From Cellvibrionaceae bacterium (GTDB taxonomy: Bacteria; Pseudomonadota; Gammaproteobacteria; Pseudomonadales; Cellvibrionaceae): 64,000 nt of DNA. The notes beneath the pieces were generated by a model. The model saw only the letters and a program-made list of their open reading frames with translations. It was not told the DNA's origin and did no database searches. Numbering within the stretch: the first letter of the stretch is position 1; each line of letters opens with the position of its first letter. The stretch lies in assembly GCA_021151825.1 (NCBI GenBank), contig JAGKWQ010000010.1, positions 62,001 through 126,000 of the forward strand. The letters run 5' to 3'. Positions 23,591 through 32,879 of the stretch are shown one piece after another. Both the position numbers and the translations under genes were made by a program.

Positions 23591-26500
23591 TTAATTCCAC
23601 ACCAGAACGTCGCGTTCTTGTGCGATCACTGTCAGTTCACTATTTTCAATCATGCCTTGTAAATTGCTGCTGATATTCTGGTGCAAATCGGCAGCCTGAG
23701 TAGTTGTGCTGGCGGTTAGGCCGACGCTGCGGTTGCGCCCGGATTTTTTAGCGGCGTAGAGCGCATGGTCGGCGACATCAATCACTTGTTCCCAGGTGAG
23801 TGCCATCGGTGCTTCGCGCAGGAACGGGAAACAGGCAAAACCGATGGAGCAGGTTTTTTTCAAATCGGAGCCGTCAGGTAATTTAAAAATGTGCTCTGCA
23901 ATGGCGGAGCGAATACGCTCGGCCATGAGTGGTGCATCCTCGCGGTCTGCAAAGCGGCTGACGATTAAAAACTCTTCGCCGCCCCAGCGCACTACGCAAT
24001 CCGATTCGCGACAGGTGTGGGTGAGCAAGTCGGATAATTGAATTAATAATTGGTCGCCGGCGTTGTGTCCGTAAATATCATTGACGGATTTAAAATGATC
24101 CACATCCAGAATAAAAAAAGTAAGATCGGGCGTGGGCTTTTTGCGCGGTGCTTTGGAAAACGTTGCGTTATATTCACGCTGGACTTTGGCGGTATCCATC
24201 GGCATTAATTTTTGCAAATAGCGCCGATTACTCAGGCCTGTTAGTGGATCGGACAAACTAATCGCTTCCAATTGCGCATAGGCATTTTCGAGTTCGCCAT
24301 TTTTGTTGCGTAATTCTGCTGTACGCTCGGCAACTTTTTGTTCCAGCTCGCGGCTGATATTGCGTGCAGCAATAACCTTTAAATGTTGGTTGCGCACGAA
24401 CAACAATAACAACCCTAAAACGATGGCCACATAAATGGTGTAAGCCCACCAGGTTTTCCATGGTGGCGGTAACACGATCAGTTTGATGCTGTGCCCTTGT
24501 TCGTTCCACACTCCATCGTTGTTGCTGGCGCGCACGCGGAATTGATAGGTGCCCGCTGGCAAGTTGGTGTAAAGCGCTGTGCGTTGGTTGCCCACTGCGC
24601 GCCATTGGTCATCGAAGCCTTCGAGCATATAGGCGTACTGGTTTTTTTCCGGTTCGCGATAATTCAGCGCTGCAAAGCTGAATGAAATCATTGATTGGGT
24701 GTAATCCAGCGTGATAGATGTGGTTTGGTTAATTGAACTGGTTAATAGTTTATCCGGGCCATCTACTTTTATTTTTTCGGTGAAGAGGCGGAAGTCGGTA
24801 ACCGCGATGGCTGGTGCAATTTCATTTTGGTGATTGTCGAGCCGGTCGACATCAAAAAAATAAAGTCCGTTGCGTGAACCAAATACCATCGCGCCGGAAC
24901 GCGTCGCCAGTGCGGCATTCGTGGCAACGCCGCCGATGAGTTCACCGTTAATACGCGTGTAATTTTTTACGGCCAGCGTTTCCGGATTAAAACGGACAAT
25001 GCCGTTATTGGTGCCCAACCATAAGTTGCCGTGCGGGTCTTCGATAATAGCGCGAATGCCTTGATCGGCAAAACCGTTGCGCGTGTCGTAAAGTGTGAAG
25101 TCATCGCTTTGCGGGTTATACAAATGCAAGCCCATATCGGTGCCGAACCAAAGCCGCCCTTTGCTATCTTCGCGAATGGAAATGACGGAGCCATTCGCCA
25201 GGCTGCGCGGTTTATTGCTATCGGGGATGTAGCGTTTGAATGTGCCTTTTTCACGGTCCATGAGGTTCAAGCCATAGGCGGTACCGATCCAGAATCGCCC
25301 TTGGGAATCTTCATAGGAAACCCAGGCAACTGTGCTGGAAAGGCTTTCGGGATTATTTTCATCGTGCGGATAAAACGAATAATCGCCGGTATGCGGATCG
25401 AATTTGGTTAAACCATTAAAGTGCGTGCTGAACCATAAATTTTTTTGTCGATCTTCAAAAATATTCCAGATCATCAAATCATTGAGTTTTTTTCCGGTTT
25501 TTTCGCCGCGCTTGCTTTGGTCCGGATCCACAGGAATGGTGTCAAAGCGGTCAGTCGCAGCGTTGTATTTTTGTGCGGCGGCGCCCCAGGTTCCAAAGAA
25601 TAACGTGCCCGCTGAATCTATCGCGCCGTTGAGAATGGCAGTGGTGGCTACGCGTGAATCTGCATCAGTGGTATGTCGATAATGGGTGAAGGAATCTGTG
25701 TCCGGATCAAAACGGGAAATGCCGCCGGAGCCAAGCCACAGTTTTCCCTCTTTATCTTCGACGATGGCTTCAACGTTATTATCCAGTGGACCTTTGTTAT
25801 TGTCGGCGGATTTTTGGTAAACCCGGATTGCAGCGCTGGAGCGATCATAGACATGAACGCCCGATGGATAAGTGCCAACCCAAAGGTCGCCAATGCGGTC
25901 TTCATAAATGCGGCGAATGGTGTTGCTGGTTAACCGGCCCGCGCCGCCATCACCGCGATCAAAATGAATCCAGTTGTTTTGCGCTTCGTTATAAAGATCA
26001 AGGCCCGCACCATCACTGCCGCTCCATATCCAGCCGTTGCTGTCGACATAAATTTGCCGCGAAAAATTATTGCCTAAACTATGCGGGTCTTGTGCGTCAT
26101 GCTGATAATGGATGAATTGGCGGGTGGTGCGATCCAGACGATAAATACCGTTATCGCTACCAGCCCAAATGCGACTCGAATTATCTACAGCGATAGTTCG
26201 AATGCTGTTTTCCAGTGCGGATTTGGGATTGTTCGGACTGGGAATATGCAAGGTGATAATTTTTGTACTGAGATCCAATTGCGCCACACCGGTTTCCAGG
26301 CCCAACCAGACCGTTCCTTCTTTATCTACCACAATATCGCTTACCAGATTGCTCGGCAAAGTGCCGTTTTGTTGGCTGAAAAAATCCAGGTGACCATTGT
26401 TGGGATGAAGAATGCCGAAACCATTCGCAGTGCCAATCAAAATATCGCCGTTGGGGCTTTCGGCGATCGCATTAATGGCTCCGCCCGCAGGTGTTGCACT

Positions 26501-26959
26501 TTCGGGAAGAGGAACCGGGACCAGGATTTCGTGGCTGCGATCATAGCGATATAGGCCGGCACGGGTCGCGGCCCACAAATTACGTTGGCGATCCTCCAAT
26601 AATTCCAATACTTGATTGACGGGTTCGGTTTGCGACAAATCCTGCGGATCTTTAGCGGCAGGGATTGTTAAAAACTCATAGCCGTCATAACGCAGTAACG
26701 CATTGCGTCCGCCCAACCACATAAAGCCCTGGTAATCCTGCAAAATCGCTTCTACTTCACCCAACGCAATATCCTGGTTTTGCATAATATTGCGGAAGTG
26801 AATTTTTTGCGGGTAATCAACATTGGAAATTTCATTGGCAAAACTGAAACACGCAAGTGCACATGCGACTAGTATCATTAGTGCGTGTATGAACATTTTC
26901 AACTTGATGTGGCGAGTGAGCGCCCGGATAAAAAGCATGGCCAGTGGTGGTTTCATCAA
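23591..26959 (-). CDS. Propeller-sensor diguanylate cyclase
   Basis: A 1122-residue membrane sensor that should make c-di-GMP. The N-terminus has a membrane/signal segment (about 18-40); then about 13 two-component-regulator propeller repeats (DRQRNLWAATRAGLYRYD-type, up to about residue 720), forming a periplasmic double propeller; a Y_Y_Y domain (YAYMLEGFDDQWR, TNLPAGTYQFRVRASN); a membrane helix; and a GGDEF domain with active-site RWGGEEF and an I-site RESD five residues upstream, so an active, product-inhibited cyclase. Propeller sensors of this type usually feed into histidine kinases (hybrid systems sensing polysaccharide fragments in Bacteroidetes and Cellvibrio relatives); here the output is GGDEF. 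Confidence 0.93.
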   Translation of the reverse strand: MMKPPLAMLFIRALTRHIKLKMFIHALMILVACALACFSFANEISNVDYPQKIHFRNIMQNQDIALGEVEAILQDYQGFMWLGGRNALLRYDGYEFLTIPAAKDPQDLSQTEPVNQVLELLEDRQRNLWAATRAGLYRYDRSHEILVPVPLPESATPAGGAINAIAESPNGDILIGTANGFGILHPNNGHLDFFSQQNGTLPSNLVSDIVVDKEGTVWLGLETGVAQLDLSTKIITLHIPSPNNPKSALENSIRTIAVDNSSRIWAGSDNGIYRLDRTTRQFIHYQHDAQDPHSLGNNFSRQIYVDSNGWIWSGSDGAGLDLYNEAQNNWIHFDRGDGGAGRLTSNTIRRIYEDRIGDLWVGTYPSGVHVYDRSSAAIRVYQKSADNNKGPLDNNVEAIVEDKEGKLWLGSGGISRFDPDTDSFTHYRHTTDADSRVATTAILNGAIDSAGTLFFGTWGAAAQKYNAATDRFDTIPVDPDQSKRGEKTGKKLNDLMIWNIFEDRQKNLWFSTHFNGLTKFDPHTGDYSFYPHDENNPESLSSTVAWVSYEDSQGRFWIGTAYGLNLMDREKGTFKRYIPDSNKPRSLANGSVISIREDSKGRLWFGTDMGLHLYNPQSDDFTLYDTRNGFADQGIRAIIEDPHGNLWLGTNNGIVRFNPETLAVKNYTRINGELIGGVATNAALATRSGAMVFGSRNGLYFFDVDRLDNHQNEIAPAIAVTDFRLFTEKIKVDGPDKLLTSSINQTTSITLDYTQSMISFSFAALNYREPEKNQYAYMLEGFDDQWRAVGNQRTALYTNLPAGTYQFRVRASNNDGVWNEQGHSIKLIVLPPPWKTWWAYTIYVAIVLGLLLLFVRNQHLKVIAARNISRELEQKVAERTAELRNKNGELENAYAQLEAISLSDPLTGLSNRRYLQKLMPMDTAKVQREYNATFSKAPRKKPTPDLTFFILDVDHFKSVNDIYGHNAGDQLLIQLSDLLTHTCRESDCVVRWGGEEFLIVSRFADREDAPLMAERIRSAIAEHIFKLPDGSDLKKTCSIGFACFPFLREAPMALTWEQVIDVADHALYAAKKSGRNRSVGLTASTTTQAADLHQNISSNLQGMIENSELTVIAQERDVLVWN

Positions 26960-27239
26960 TCTAGTGTGTCGCTGTGTGGTGGTGATCTATTCCCAATAAT
27001 GAGCCGGATATTATTGAGTCTAATGGCTACTTTGGGCTTGAATTGGTTTAGTTATAGCAGGTGTTGGTTGATTCGCACGCTCTGGTGCAGCCGAACACTG
27101 TGGAGTGGGTATAAATTGTGAATCAGAAGGGATTGGGGCTCTTATTTGCAGTGCGTAGAACGGTGTATTGCACGGTTTTTCTTTCTGGTGCGACGATGGG
27201 CATTGCTGCCCACCTGACCCGATCCAGGTTACGGCGTTG

Positions 27240-27455
27240 TTACAATTTTTCTTTATCCCGAAAATAAGCTACCAGTGCATTGGCGTGCCCATGCCCCAGT
27301 CCGTGTTCGCCTTTAAGCCAGCTCACCATCTCCATATGTTTCAATGTTTTTTGCTTGCCGAGCAAGGTAAACCAATGCTCGACAGAATGACCGTATTTGG
27401 TTTCGATTGATGGGAAATAGGACGCTGGGCCTTTTACTTTTTCAGTGTTGGACAT
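27240..27455 (-). CDS. DUF4287-domain protein
   Basis: A 71-residue protein with the DUF4287 signature (SYFPSIETKYGHSVEHWFTLL, then SWLKGEHGLGHGHANALVAYFRDKEKL). The start at 27455 is supported by GAGGGAGACTCCA just upstream; the frame continues to 27503 without conserved sequence. Function unknown; members are small cytoplasmic proteins sometimes fused to DUF5655. The 280-base gap on its 3' side up to 26960 contains two small hairpins (27194-27235) and no recognised gene. Confidence 0.8.
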   Translation of the reverse strand: MSNTEKVKGPASYFPSIETKYGHSVEHWFTLLGKQKTLKHMEMVSWLKGEHGLGHGHANALVAYFRDKEKL

Positions 27456-27567
27456 TGGAGTCTCCCTCGGGATTAGGTTGGTATTGCTAAATAGCAAATT
27501 CATCCATTAGTCGATTGGGGGGTGTGGGATTCGACAGCTGCATCAACAATAATTTTCTTGCCTCTCT

Positions 27568-28179
27568 TTATTCCAGGTTATATCGAGTTACGCTCATCTT
27601 ATATTCAAGGTTTTTCTTAACGGTTGGCCATTCCTGATTAATGATCGAAAACACCACTGTATCGCGGTAAATACCTTCTGTATTTTTTTGATGATTACGC
27701 AAAACTCCGTCCTGTTTTGCGCCCAGCCTTGCAATTGCTGCTCGTGACGCTTGATTATGCCAATGGGTACGAAACTCAACGGCGATTGCGTTAAGTGTTT
27801 CAAATACATGAGTAAGCAATAAATATTTGCATTCGGTATTCACACCGGTTTTTTGATATGACTTTGCGTACCAGGTATAACCAATCTCTGTGCGATGATT
27901 TAGATTGTCGGCGTTGCAATAACGAGTCGTGCCGATAATTTTTTGGGTGCGATTGTCAACAACAGCAAAAAGTAATGCCGAGCCAGCGTCCTGATCTTTG
28001 AACGCTTTATCAAGATATGCATCGATAGTTTTATTGCTGGGAACTGATGTGTACCAAAGATTCCATAACTCGCCATCGCTGGATGCTTCGAGTAAGGCAT
28101 TGGTGTGTTCGTGTTTGAGTGGAATTAATGTGACGATTTTTCCGGTTAAGGTTGTTGGGTAAAGCCAGGGTGTGTTCAT
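27568..28179 (-). CDS. RimJ/RimL-type GNAT acetyltransferase
   Basis: A 203-residue GNAT of the RimJ/RimL group, which acetylates N-termini or small amines. Visible are GKIVTLIPLKHEHTNAL at the start, IGTTRYCNADNLNHRTEIGYTWYAKSYQKTGVNTECKYLLL (strand 4 and the acetyl-CoA loop) and NQASRAAIARLGAKQDGVLRNH, a signature of the group, followed by DTVVFSI. Function of the target unknown. Lies alone downstream of a decayed toxin-antitoxin locus. Confidence 0.88.
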   Translation of the reverse strand: MNTPWLYPTTLTGKIVTLIPLKHEHTNALLEASSDGELWNLWYTSVPSNKTIDAYLDKAFKDQDAGSALLFAVVDNRTQKIIGTTRYCNADNLNHRTEIGYTWYAKSYQKTGVNTECKYLLLTHVFETLNAIAVEFRTHWHNQASRAAIARLGAKQDGVLRNHQKNTEGIYRDTVVFSIINQEWPTVKKNLEYKMSVTRYNLE

Positions 28180-28205
28180 GGTATTCCTTTTATTTAGTGA
28201 TTAAT

Positions 28206-28304
28206 TTATACGCTTCCTCGTTCAATAAGAAATTTTCGAAAGTCTCGTTCCTCTCTGCGTATATGAGCTATGCAAACCAATGTGTTATCCAATCGATAAA
28301 ACAC
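28206..28304 (-). pseudogene. C-terminal remnant of a RelE/ParE-type toxin
   Basis: In the frame overlapping the end of the antitoxin-like gene, 32 codons read VFYRLDNTLVCIAHIRREERDF...IERGSV and then stop. The V-x-I-A-H-I-R-R pattern matches the last strand of RelE-family toxins (...LVVRVGHRR/ -AHGRR type). The N-terminal two-thirds of a toxin gene is missing: antitoxin and toxin ends meet directly, as after an internal deletion. Confidence 0.55.
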
Positions 28305-28510
28305 GTCCTTCCAATATTTCCTTTTCGCTTCGTGCGATACCCTCAAGGATTTCCATCCGGTTAAACATTTGATCGTAATGATTTACATCGACTAAATATG
28401 CCGATGGCAAACCATGTTCGGTAATAAGTACAGGTTCTTTAGATGTCGTGCAGTTCGGCCAACATCTTGGTGGCCTCATGTTTCAGGGGGGGGGCAAGTT
28501 CGTTTTTCAT
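28285..28510 (-). pseudogene. Phd/YefM-family antitoxin, frameshifted
   Basis: The ATG at 28510 follows GGAG and begins MKNELAPPLKHEATKMLAELHDI, then hits TAA at about 28439. The following sequence in another frame reads SKEPVLITEHGLPSAYLVDVNHYDQMF...EGIARSEKEILEGR, the typical continuation of a Phd/YefM antitoxin. A one- or two-base change near 28440-28447 therefore breaks one gene. A nine-C tract lies at 28486-28494 on this strand (G on the plus strand) but does not itself restore the frame. Confidence 0.75.
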
Positions 28511-28633
28511 GGTAGCACTCCGAAAATTAGAGTGTCACTATAGTATCACTGGTTTTTTTTGGTTGGGAAAATAGGTTGGAGGGAGATGTAGCCTGTCGAT
28601 ATTTTGGTGAGCAAGTCATCTTCATTCTACAGG

Positions 28634-28972
28634 TTAATCATCGCTACCAAGATCATCAAAGAAGCCTGTTTTTCCTGCTTTGTTGTACTGTTTTAATAAA
28701 TTTCTTTCCGGAGAGTAATGTTTATATCTGGCGATCAGTCCGCCAGTGAGCGCTATGATGGTCACCAGACTTGAAATAAAAACTTCAAGATAAGTCGCAC
28801 CTGCTCCGAGAAATTTTGGAATATCTACATTGCCTAATCTGAATTGGCCAAATCCATTGCCGAAATAGACTTGTGTTGCTGCGTAAAGCCCAATGCCTAA
28901 ATCGGCGATGAATAACAAGCCAATTCCACTGGCAAAAAGCCAGCAATTTCCCACAAAACTTTTAAGCTTCAT
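28634..28972 (-). CDS. Small membrane protein, two helices, unknown function
   Basis: A 112-residue protein with two membrane segments, about residues 7-30 (VGNCWLFASGIGLLFIADLGIG) and 57-80 (TYLEVFISSLVTIIALTGGLI), and a charged C-terminus. The start at 28972 has AGGAAA upstream; the frame's GTG at 28996 overlaps the gnd terminator. No family recognised. It may be read through from gnd or have its own promoter. Confidence 0.6.
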   Translation of the reverse strand: MKLKSFVGNCWLFASGIGLLFIADLGIGLYAATQVYFGNGFGQFRLGNVDIPKFLGAGATYLEVFISSLVTIIALTGGLIARYKHYSPERNLLKQYNKAGKTGFFDDLGSDD

Positions 28973-28996
28973 TGCGTTTCCTGTAGGTCCATGCAC

Positions 28997-29026
28997 AAAA
29001 AAGCCGAATCATTTCTGATCCGGCTT
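28997..29026 (-). terminator. Terminator of gnd
   Basis: A stem of 10 positions with one mismatch (29002-29011 with 29016-29025) is followed on the minus strand by TTTTTTG. It is 30 bases after the gnd stop codon. Confidence 0.75.
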
Positions 29027-29055
29027 TTCGCTTTTCTCACACAACCTTTAACAAA

Positions 29056-30510
29056 TTAAACGTTATAAGTGCTTGATGCAGTATTACCACCACGACCAGT
29101 CCAGTTGGTGTGGAAGAACTCACCGCGTGGTTTGTCAGTGCGCTCGTAGGTGTGTGCGCCGAAGTAATCGCGCTGTGCTTGCAGCAGGTTTGCTGGCAAG
29201 CGGGCAGTGCGGTAGCCGTCGAAGTAGGTCAGTGCTGAGGTGATGGTTGGCGCGGGGATGCCGTTCACAATCGCCGCTGCAGCAACACGACGCCAGCCAG
29301 CTTGGGCTGCATCAATGGTTTTAGCGAAGTAATCATCCAGCAGCAGGTTTTTCAATTCGCCATTCTTGTCGAATGCTTCTTTGATGTTGCCGAGGAATGA
29401 TGAGCGAATGATACAACCGCCGCGCCACATTAATGCGATGCCGCCGTAGTTCAAGTGCCAGCCGTATTCTTTCGCGGCTTCACGCATCAACAAATAACCT
29501 TGTGCGTAAGAAATAATTTTTGATGCGAATACTGCGTTGCGCAGGTCATCGATAAAGGCTTTTTTGTCGCCAGTGAAATTCACGGCTGGGCCTTTGATCA
29601 CTTTTGCTGCTTCAACACGCTCGGCTTTTTGTGATGACAAGCAGCGTGCAAATACGGCTTCAGAAATCAGCGTGAGTGGTACACCCAAATCCAATGCGAT
29701 TACGCCAGTCCATTTACCGGTGCCTTTTTGGCCAGCGGTGTCGAGGATTTTCTCAACCAGTGGTTCGCCGTCGGTGTCTTTGTACGCGAGGATATCGCGG
29801 GTGATTTCGATCAGGTAAGAATCGAGTTCGCCTTTGTTCCACTCGGCAAATACTTCGTGCATTTCATCAGCGCTCAGCCCAACAACTTCTTTGAGCAATT
29901 GGTAGGCTTCGCAAATTAATTGCATATCGCCGTATTCGATACCGTTGTGAACCATTTTCACAAAGTGGCCAGCGCCGTTCTCGCCAACCCAATCACAGCA
30001 AGGGCTGCCGTCATCAACTTTGGCAGAGATGCTTTGGAAAATATCTTTCACATATGGCCAGGCTTCGGGTGAACCGCCGGGCATGATAGATGGACCGGTC
30101 AATGCACCTTCTTCACCACCGGAAACGCCGGTGCCGATAAAACGCAGACCTTTGCTCGCCAAATAAGCGGTGCGACGGTCAGTGTCAGGGAAGTGGGTGT
30201 TGCCGCCGTCGATGATGATATCGCCAGCTTCAAGGTGTGGAATCAGTTGCTCAATGAAATCGTCTACCGCTTTACCGGCTTTTACCATCAGCATGATCTT
30301 GCGTGGTGTTGCCAGTGACTGCACCAGCTCTTCAATAGAGCGCGCCCCGCGAATAGTTTTGCCCTTGGCGCGACCTTCAATGAAGGCGTCTACTTTTTCT
30401 ACAGAGCGGTTGTAAGCGGTAACTGTATAGCCTTTGCTCGCCATATTGAGGATGAGGTTTTCCCCCATCACTGCCAAGCCAACCAAGCCTATATCGGAAA
30501 GTGGTTTCAT
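29056..30510 (-). CDS. gnd: 6-Phosphogluconate dehydrogenase, decarboxylating
   Basis: A 484-residue enzyme of the oxidative pentose-phosphate pathway: 6-phosphogluconate to ribulose 5-phosphate plus CO2 and NADPH. N-terminal Rossmann motif GLVGLAVMGENLILNMASKG, NRS coenzyme segment, substrate motif GVSGGEEGALTGPSIMPGG and the catalytic Lys segment GAGHFVKMVHNGIEYGDMQLI; the C-terminal tail motif (RTDKPRGEFFHTNWTGRGG) closes the active site. Full length for the dimeric bacterial type. No zwf or pgl gene is adjacent. A terminator follows. Confidence 0.97.
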   Translation of the reverse strand: MKPLSDIGLVGLAVMGENLILNMASKGYTVTAYNRSVEKVDAFIEGRAKGKTIRGARSIEELVQSLATPRKIMLMVKAGKAVDDFIEQLIPHLEAGDIIIDGGNTHFPDTDRRTAYLASKGLRFIGTGVSGGEEGALTGPSIMPGGSPEAWPYVKDIFQSISAKVDDGSPCCDWVGENGAGHFVKMVHNGIEYGDMQLICEAYQLLKEVVGLSADEMHEVFAEWNKGELDSYLIEITRDILAYKDTDGEPLVEKILDTAGQKGTGKWTGVIALDLGVPLTLISEAVFARCLSSQKAERVEAAKVIKGPAVNFTGDKKAFIDDLRNAVFASKIISYAQGYLLMREAAKEYGWHLNYGGIALMWRGGCIIRSSFLGNIKEAFDKNGELKNLLLDDYFAKTIDAAQAGWRRVAAAAIVNGIPAPTITSALTYFDGYRTARLPANLLQAQRDYFGAHTYERTDKPRGEFFHTNWTGRGGNTASSTYNV

Positions 30511-30559
30511 AGTAGTAATAGCCTATCGTTGTGGTTGATGTCCTACCCACGTGGTTATG

Positions 30560-31678
30560 TCAATTGGTCAGGCGAATTTGTTGGATTTTACGTTTGCGAC
30601 GACGGTTGGGAATGGCTTGCTGGTTTAATGCCCAATCGATATGTTCTTTAACCAGCGGTGATGCCTGATCTTTTTTATCGTTGAGTGCCTGAATAATCCG
30701 CGCATCGTTTGGTGCGTTTCCCAATCCCACGGCCAGATTCCTCAACCATCCCTCATAACCAATGCGACGAATGGCAGAGCCTTCAGTGCGCCCCAGGTAT
30801 TCATCTTCGGTCCAGTTAAATAAATCGACCAGATCGCTATCAGCAAGACCGTGGCGTGGCAAAAAATCTTTTTCCTGTGTGAATTGCGCATATTTATTCC
30901 AGGGACAGATGGCCTGGCAATCATCACAACCAAACACGCGGTTGCCGATGGGTTCGCGAAATTCTTCGGGGATTGCGCCTTTATTTTCGATGGTTAGATA
31001 AGAAATGCAGCGGCGCGCATCCAATTCATAGGGGCGGGGAAAAGCATCGGTAGGGCAAACTTTCAGGCAGGCAGTACATTCGCCACATTGGTTTGGTTGA
31101 TCCGGTTCATCGACCGGTAATGGAACGAAGGTAAATATTTCACCCAGGAAAAACCAACTGCCGGCGTTGCTATTGATGATCAGGGTATGTTTTCCCGTCC
31201 AGCCAAGGCCGGCTTTTTCCGCGAGCGGGCGCTCCATAACCGGAGCGCTATCCACAAAAGCGCGATTCTGCCCTTTAAATTCGTAATCGTCCGGTAATAC
31301 ATCATCGATTTTTTGCGCAAGTACGCTCAGGCGTTTGCGAATCAGCTTGTGATAATCGCGGCCTAATGTGTAGCGCGATATATAGGCTTTAGTGGGATCT
31401 TTAAGAGTTTTGATTTGCTGTGTATCACCCGGCAAATAGTCCATCCGCACCGATATCACCCGTACTGTACCGGGCAGCAATTCTGCCGGGCGCGAGCGCT
31501 TGTTACCATGAGCTGCTAACCACTCCATGCTGCCGTGATACCCCTTTGCAAGCCATTCCTTGAGACGTACTTCTGCGGCGCTCAGGTCTATATCCGTAAT
31601 ACCCAACTGCTGGAAGCCCAGTTCGCGGCCCCAAAGTTTGATGTTACGGGCAAGTTGCTGTAGATCGGGTTGGGTCAT
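30560..31678 (-). CDS. queG: Epoxyqueuosine reductase
   Basis: Cobalamin- and iron-sulfur-dependent enzyme for the last step of queuosine synthesis in tRNA (epoxyqueuosine to queuosine). The 372-residue protein has the N-terminal domain with RVISVRMDYLPGD, the cobalamin-side DSAPVMERPLAEKAGLGWTGKHT, and two [4Fe-4S] clusters (CGECTACLKVCPTDAF and CDDCQAICPWN). In many gammaproteobacteria queG is divergent from nnr-tsaE; here about 10 kb of other genes lie between. HEAT-like C-terminus present. Confidence 0.96.
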   Translation of the reverse strand: MTQPDLQQLARNIKLWGRELGFQQLGITDIDLSAAEVRLKEWLAKGYHGSMEWLAAHGNKRSRPAELLPGTVRVISVRMDYLPGDTQQIKTLKDPTKAYISRYTLGRDYHKLIRKRLSVLAQKIDDVLPDDYEFKGQNRAFVDSAPVMERPLAEKAGLGWTGKHTLIINSNAGSWFFLGEIFTFVPLPVDEPDQPNQCGECTACLKVCPTDAFPRPYELDARRCISYLTIENKGAIPEEFREPIGNRVFGCDDCQAICPWNKYAQFTQEKDFLPRHGLADSDLVDLFNWTEDEYLGRTEGSAIRRIGYEGWLRNLAVGLGNAPNDARIIQALNDKKDQASPLVKEHIDWALNQQAIPNRRRKRKIQQIRLTN

Positions 31679-31750
31679 AGTGGGTTGGCGGCTAACGAAA
31701 AATCCTATTTTGCCTGAATTTGATGAGGGTTACATTTTTAAACATTTGAT

Positions 31751-31781
31751 TTGGCAGATATTCAGGCTTGGCGGCTATAGT
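31751..31781 (+). promoter_or_regulatory. Candidate promoter of the SIMPL-domain gene
   Basis: TTGGCA at 31751-31756 and TATAGT at 31776-31781, spaced 19 bases, lie 30 bases before the ATG. The spacing is a little long, so a sigma-70 promoter is only probable. Confidence 0.4.
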
Positions 31782-31810
31782 GAACAGGACTTTTTAAATG
31801 GAGTAATGTT

Positions 31811-32542
31811 ATGAAATTTCTGATTCCTGCTGTTGCGTCTTTACTGTTAAGTGTTCCGGCATTTGCAACTCCTTTGCCTAATCAGGCGCATGTATATGTG
31901 GAAGGTTCTGCTGAACTGGAAATCGAACCCGATACAATGACGTTTACGCTCAGTATCCAGAAAGTAGATTTGGATCTCGCCAAAGCCAAAGCAGATGTCG
32001 ATGCGCGTTCGCGTTTATTAATCGACACCATCAAAAAATTCGGCATTAAATCGGAAGATGTTGCTACCACCGCACTCAATATTCGCCCTGAATATGAGTA
32101 CAAAGATAATCAGCGCGTATTGACGGGCAATAATGTTTCGCGTCAGGTCGATATCACCTTGCGTGATTTGAAAAAATATCCCGATCTGATGAAAGCGCTG
32201 GTGGATGCCAAAATTTCAGAAACCATCAATACCAATTTAACAGTTGCCGACAAAAAAACCGTTGAGGAAAAAGCCCAAACGGCAGCGATGAATGATGCGC
32301 GTGCGCGTGCAGAGCGTTTGGCGAAAACCCAGGGTAAATCGGTGGGGGAACCCTGGTCAATTTCGGAATTTAATAATCGCGGTAATGAGCGTTGGGAACT
32401 GAACCCTGCACGTGAGTTCATGGGAAATTCGGCAGCAATGAAAGCCGATTCAATCTCATTGCAACGCAATGCGGGTGAACCTTTTGAACCAGGCGTAATG
32501 AAAATTACGGCGCAAGTTTATGTAGTTTATTTATTAAAATAA
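31811..32542 (+). CDS. SIMPL-domain (DUF541) periplasmic protein
   Basis: A 243-residue exported protein with signal peptide MKFLIPAVASLLLSVPAFA and a SIMPL/DUF541 domain (VYVEGSAELEIEPDTMTFTLSIQKVDLDLAKAKADVDARS, then VSRQVDITLRDLKKYPDLMKALVDAKI, ARAERLAKTQGKSVGEPWSISE). Related proteins (such as E. coli YggE) lower oxidative stress and form ring-like oligomers; the exact job is unknown. It begins the group of genes placed between queG and nnr. Confidence 0.88.
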   Translation: MKFLIPAVASLLLSVPAFATPLPNQAHVYVEGSAELEIEPDTMTFTLSIQKVDLDLAKAKADVDARSRLLIDTIKKFGIKSEDVATTALNIRPEYEYKDNQRVLTGNNVSRQVDITLRDLKKYPDLMKALVDAKISETINTNLTVADKKTVEEKAQTAAMNDARARAERLAKTQGKSVGEPWSISEFNNRGNERWELNPAREFMGNSAAMKADSISLQRNAGEPFEPGVMKITAQVYVVYLLK

Positions 32543-32658
32543 TGTTGTTTTTGGTGTCATTTTTTAACAGGATGATACGTTAATAAATGTTACATATGGC
32601 ACTTAAATTATAAGGGAAAAACTTGTCGGCGTTATTTACAACAGGCGCCAGAAAAATT

Positions 32659-32699
32659 AATTGCGTTTACTTTTCTTATTGAAAGTAAACGCAATTTTT
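32659..32699 (+). terminator. Strong hairpin, probable terminator
   Basis: A perfect 15-base stem, 32659-32673 with 32682-32696, encloses an eight-base loop and is followed by TTTTTC. It stands in the 337-base gap between the SIMPL and PEP-CTERM genes, 117 bases after the former's stop, and probably ends that transcript. I see no gene in the gap. Confidence 0.7.
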
Positions 32700-32879
32700 C
32701 GCTTGGCTCAGGTTTTGCTTTGTGTGTTGCTGCTGAATATCTATTCAAGGAAACTGTGAAACTTTTCTCATTTTGAGTTTCGCTGATTGATACGACAGCA
32801 CAACCCAAACGGATACACAAACTCACAGTTGTATCTATACCCGATCATTATGTTTTTTTGTACTGAAGGATCTGATGCC

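Noticed and set aside
27200..27235. Segment CCTGACCCGATCCAGGTTACGGCG, at first sight like part of a TPP riboswitch or SRP RNA.
   Set aside because: The rest of the TPP motif (CTGAGA) and the SRP GGAA tetraloop/asymmetric loop are missing on either strand.
28486..28494. Poly-C tract (nine) in the antitoxin as a phase-variation switch.
   Set aside because: Adding or removing one base leads to an early stop within a few codons and does not join the two antitoxin parts, whose break lies about 45 bases further on.
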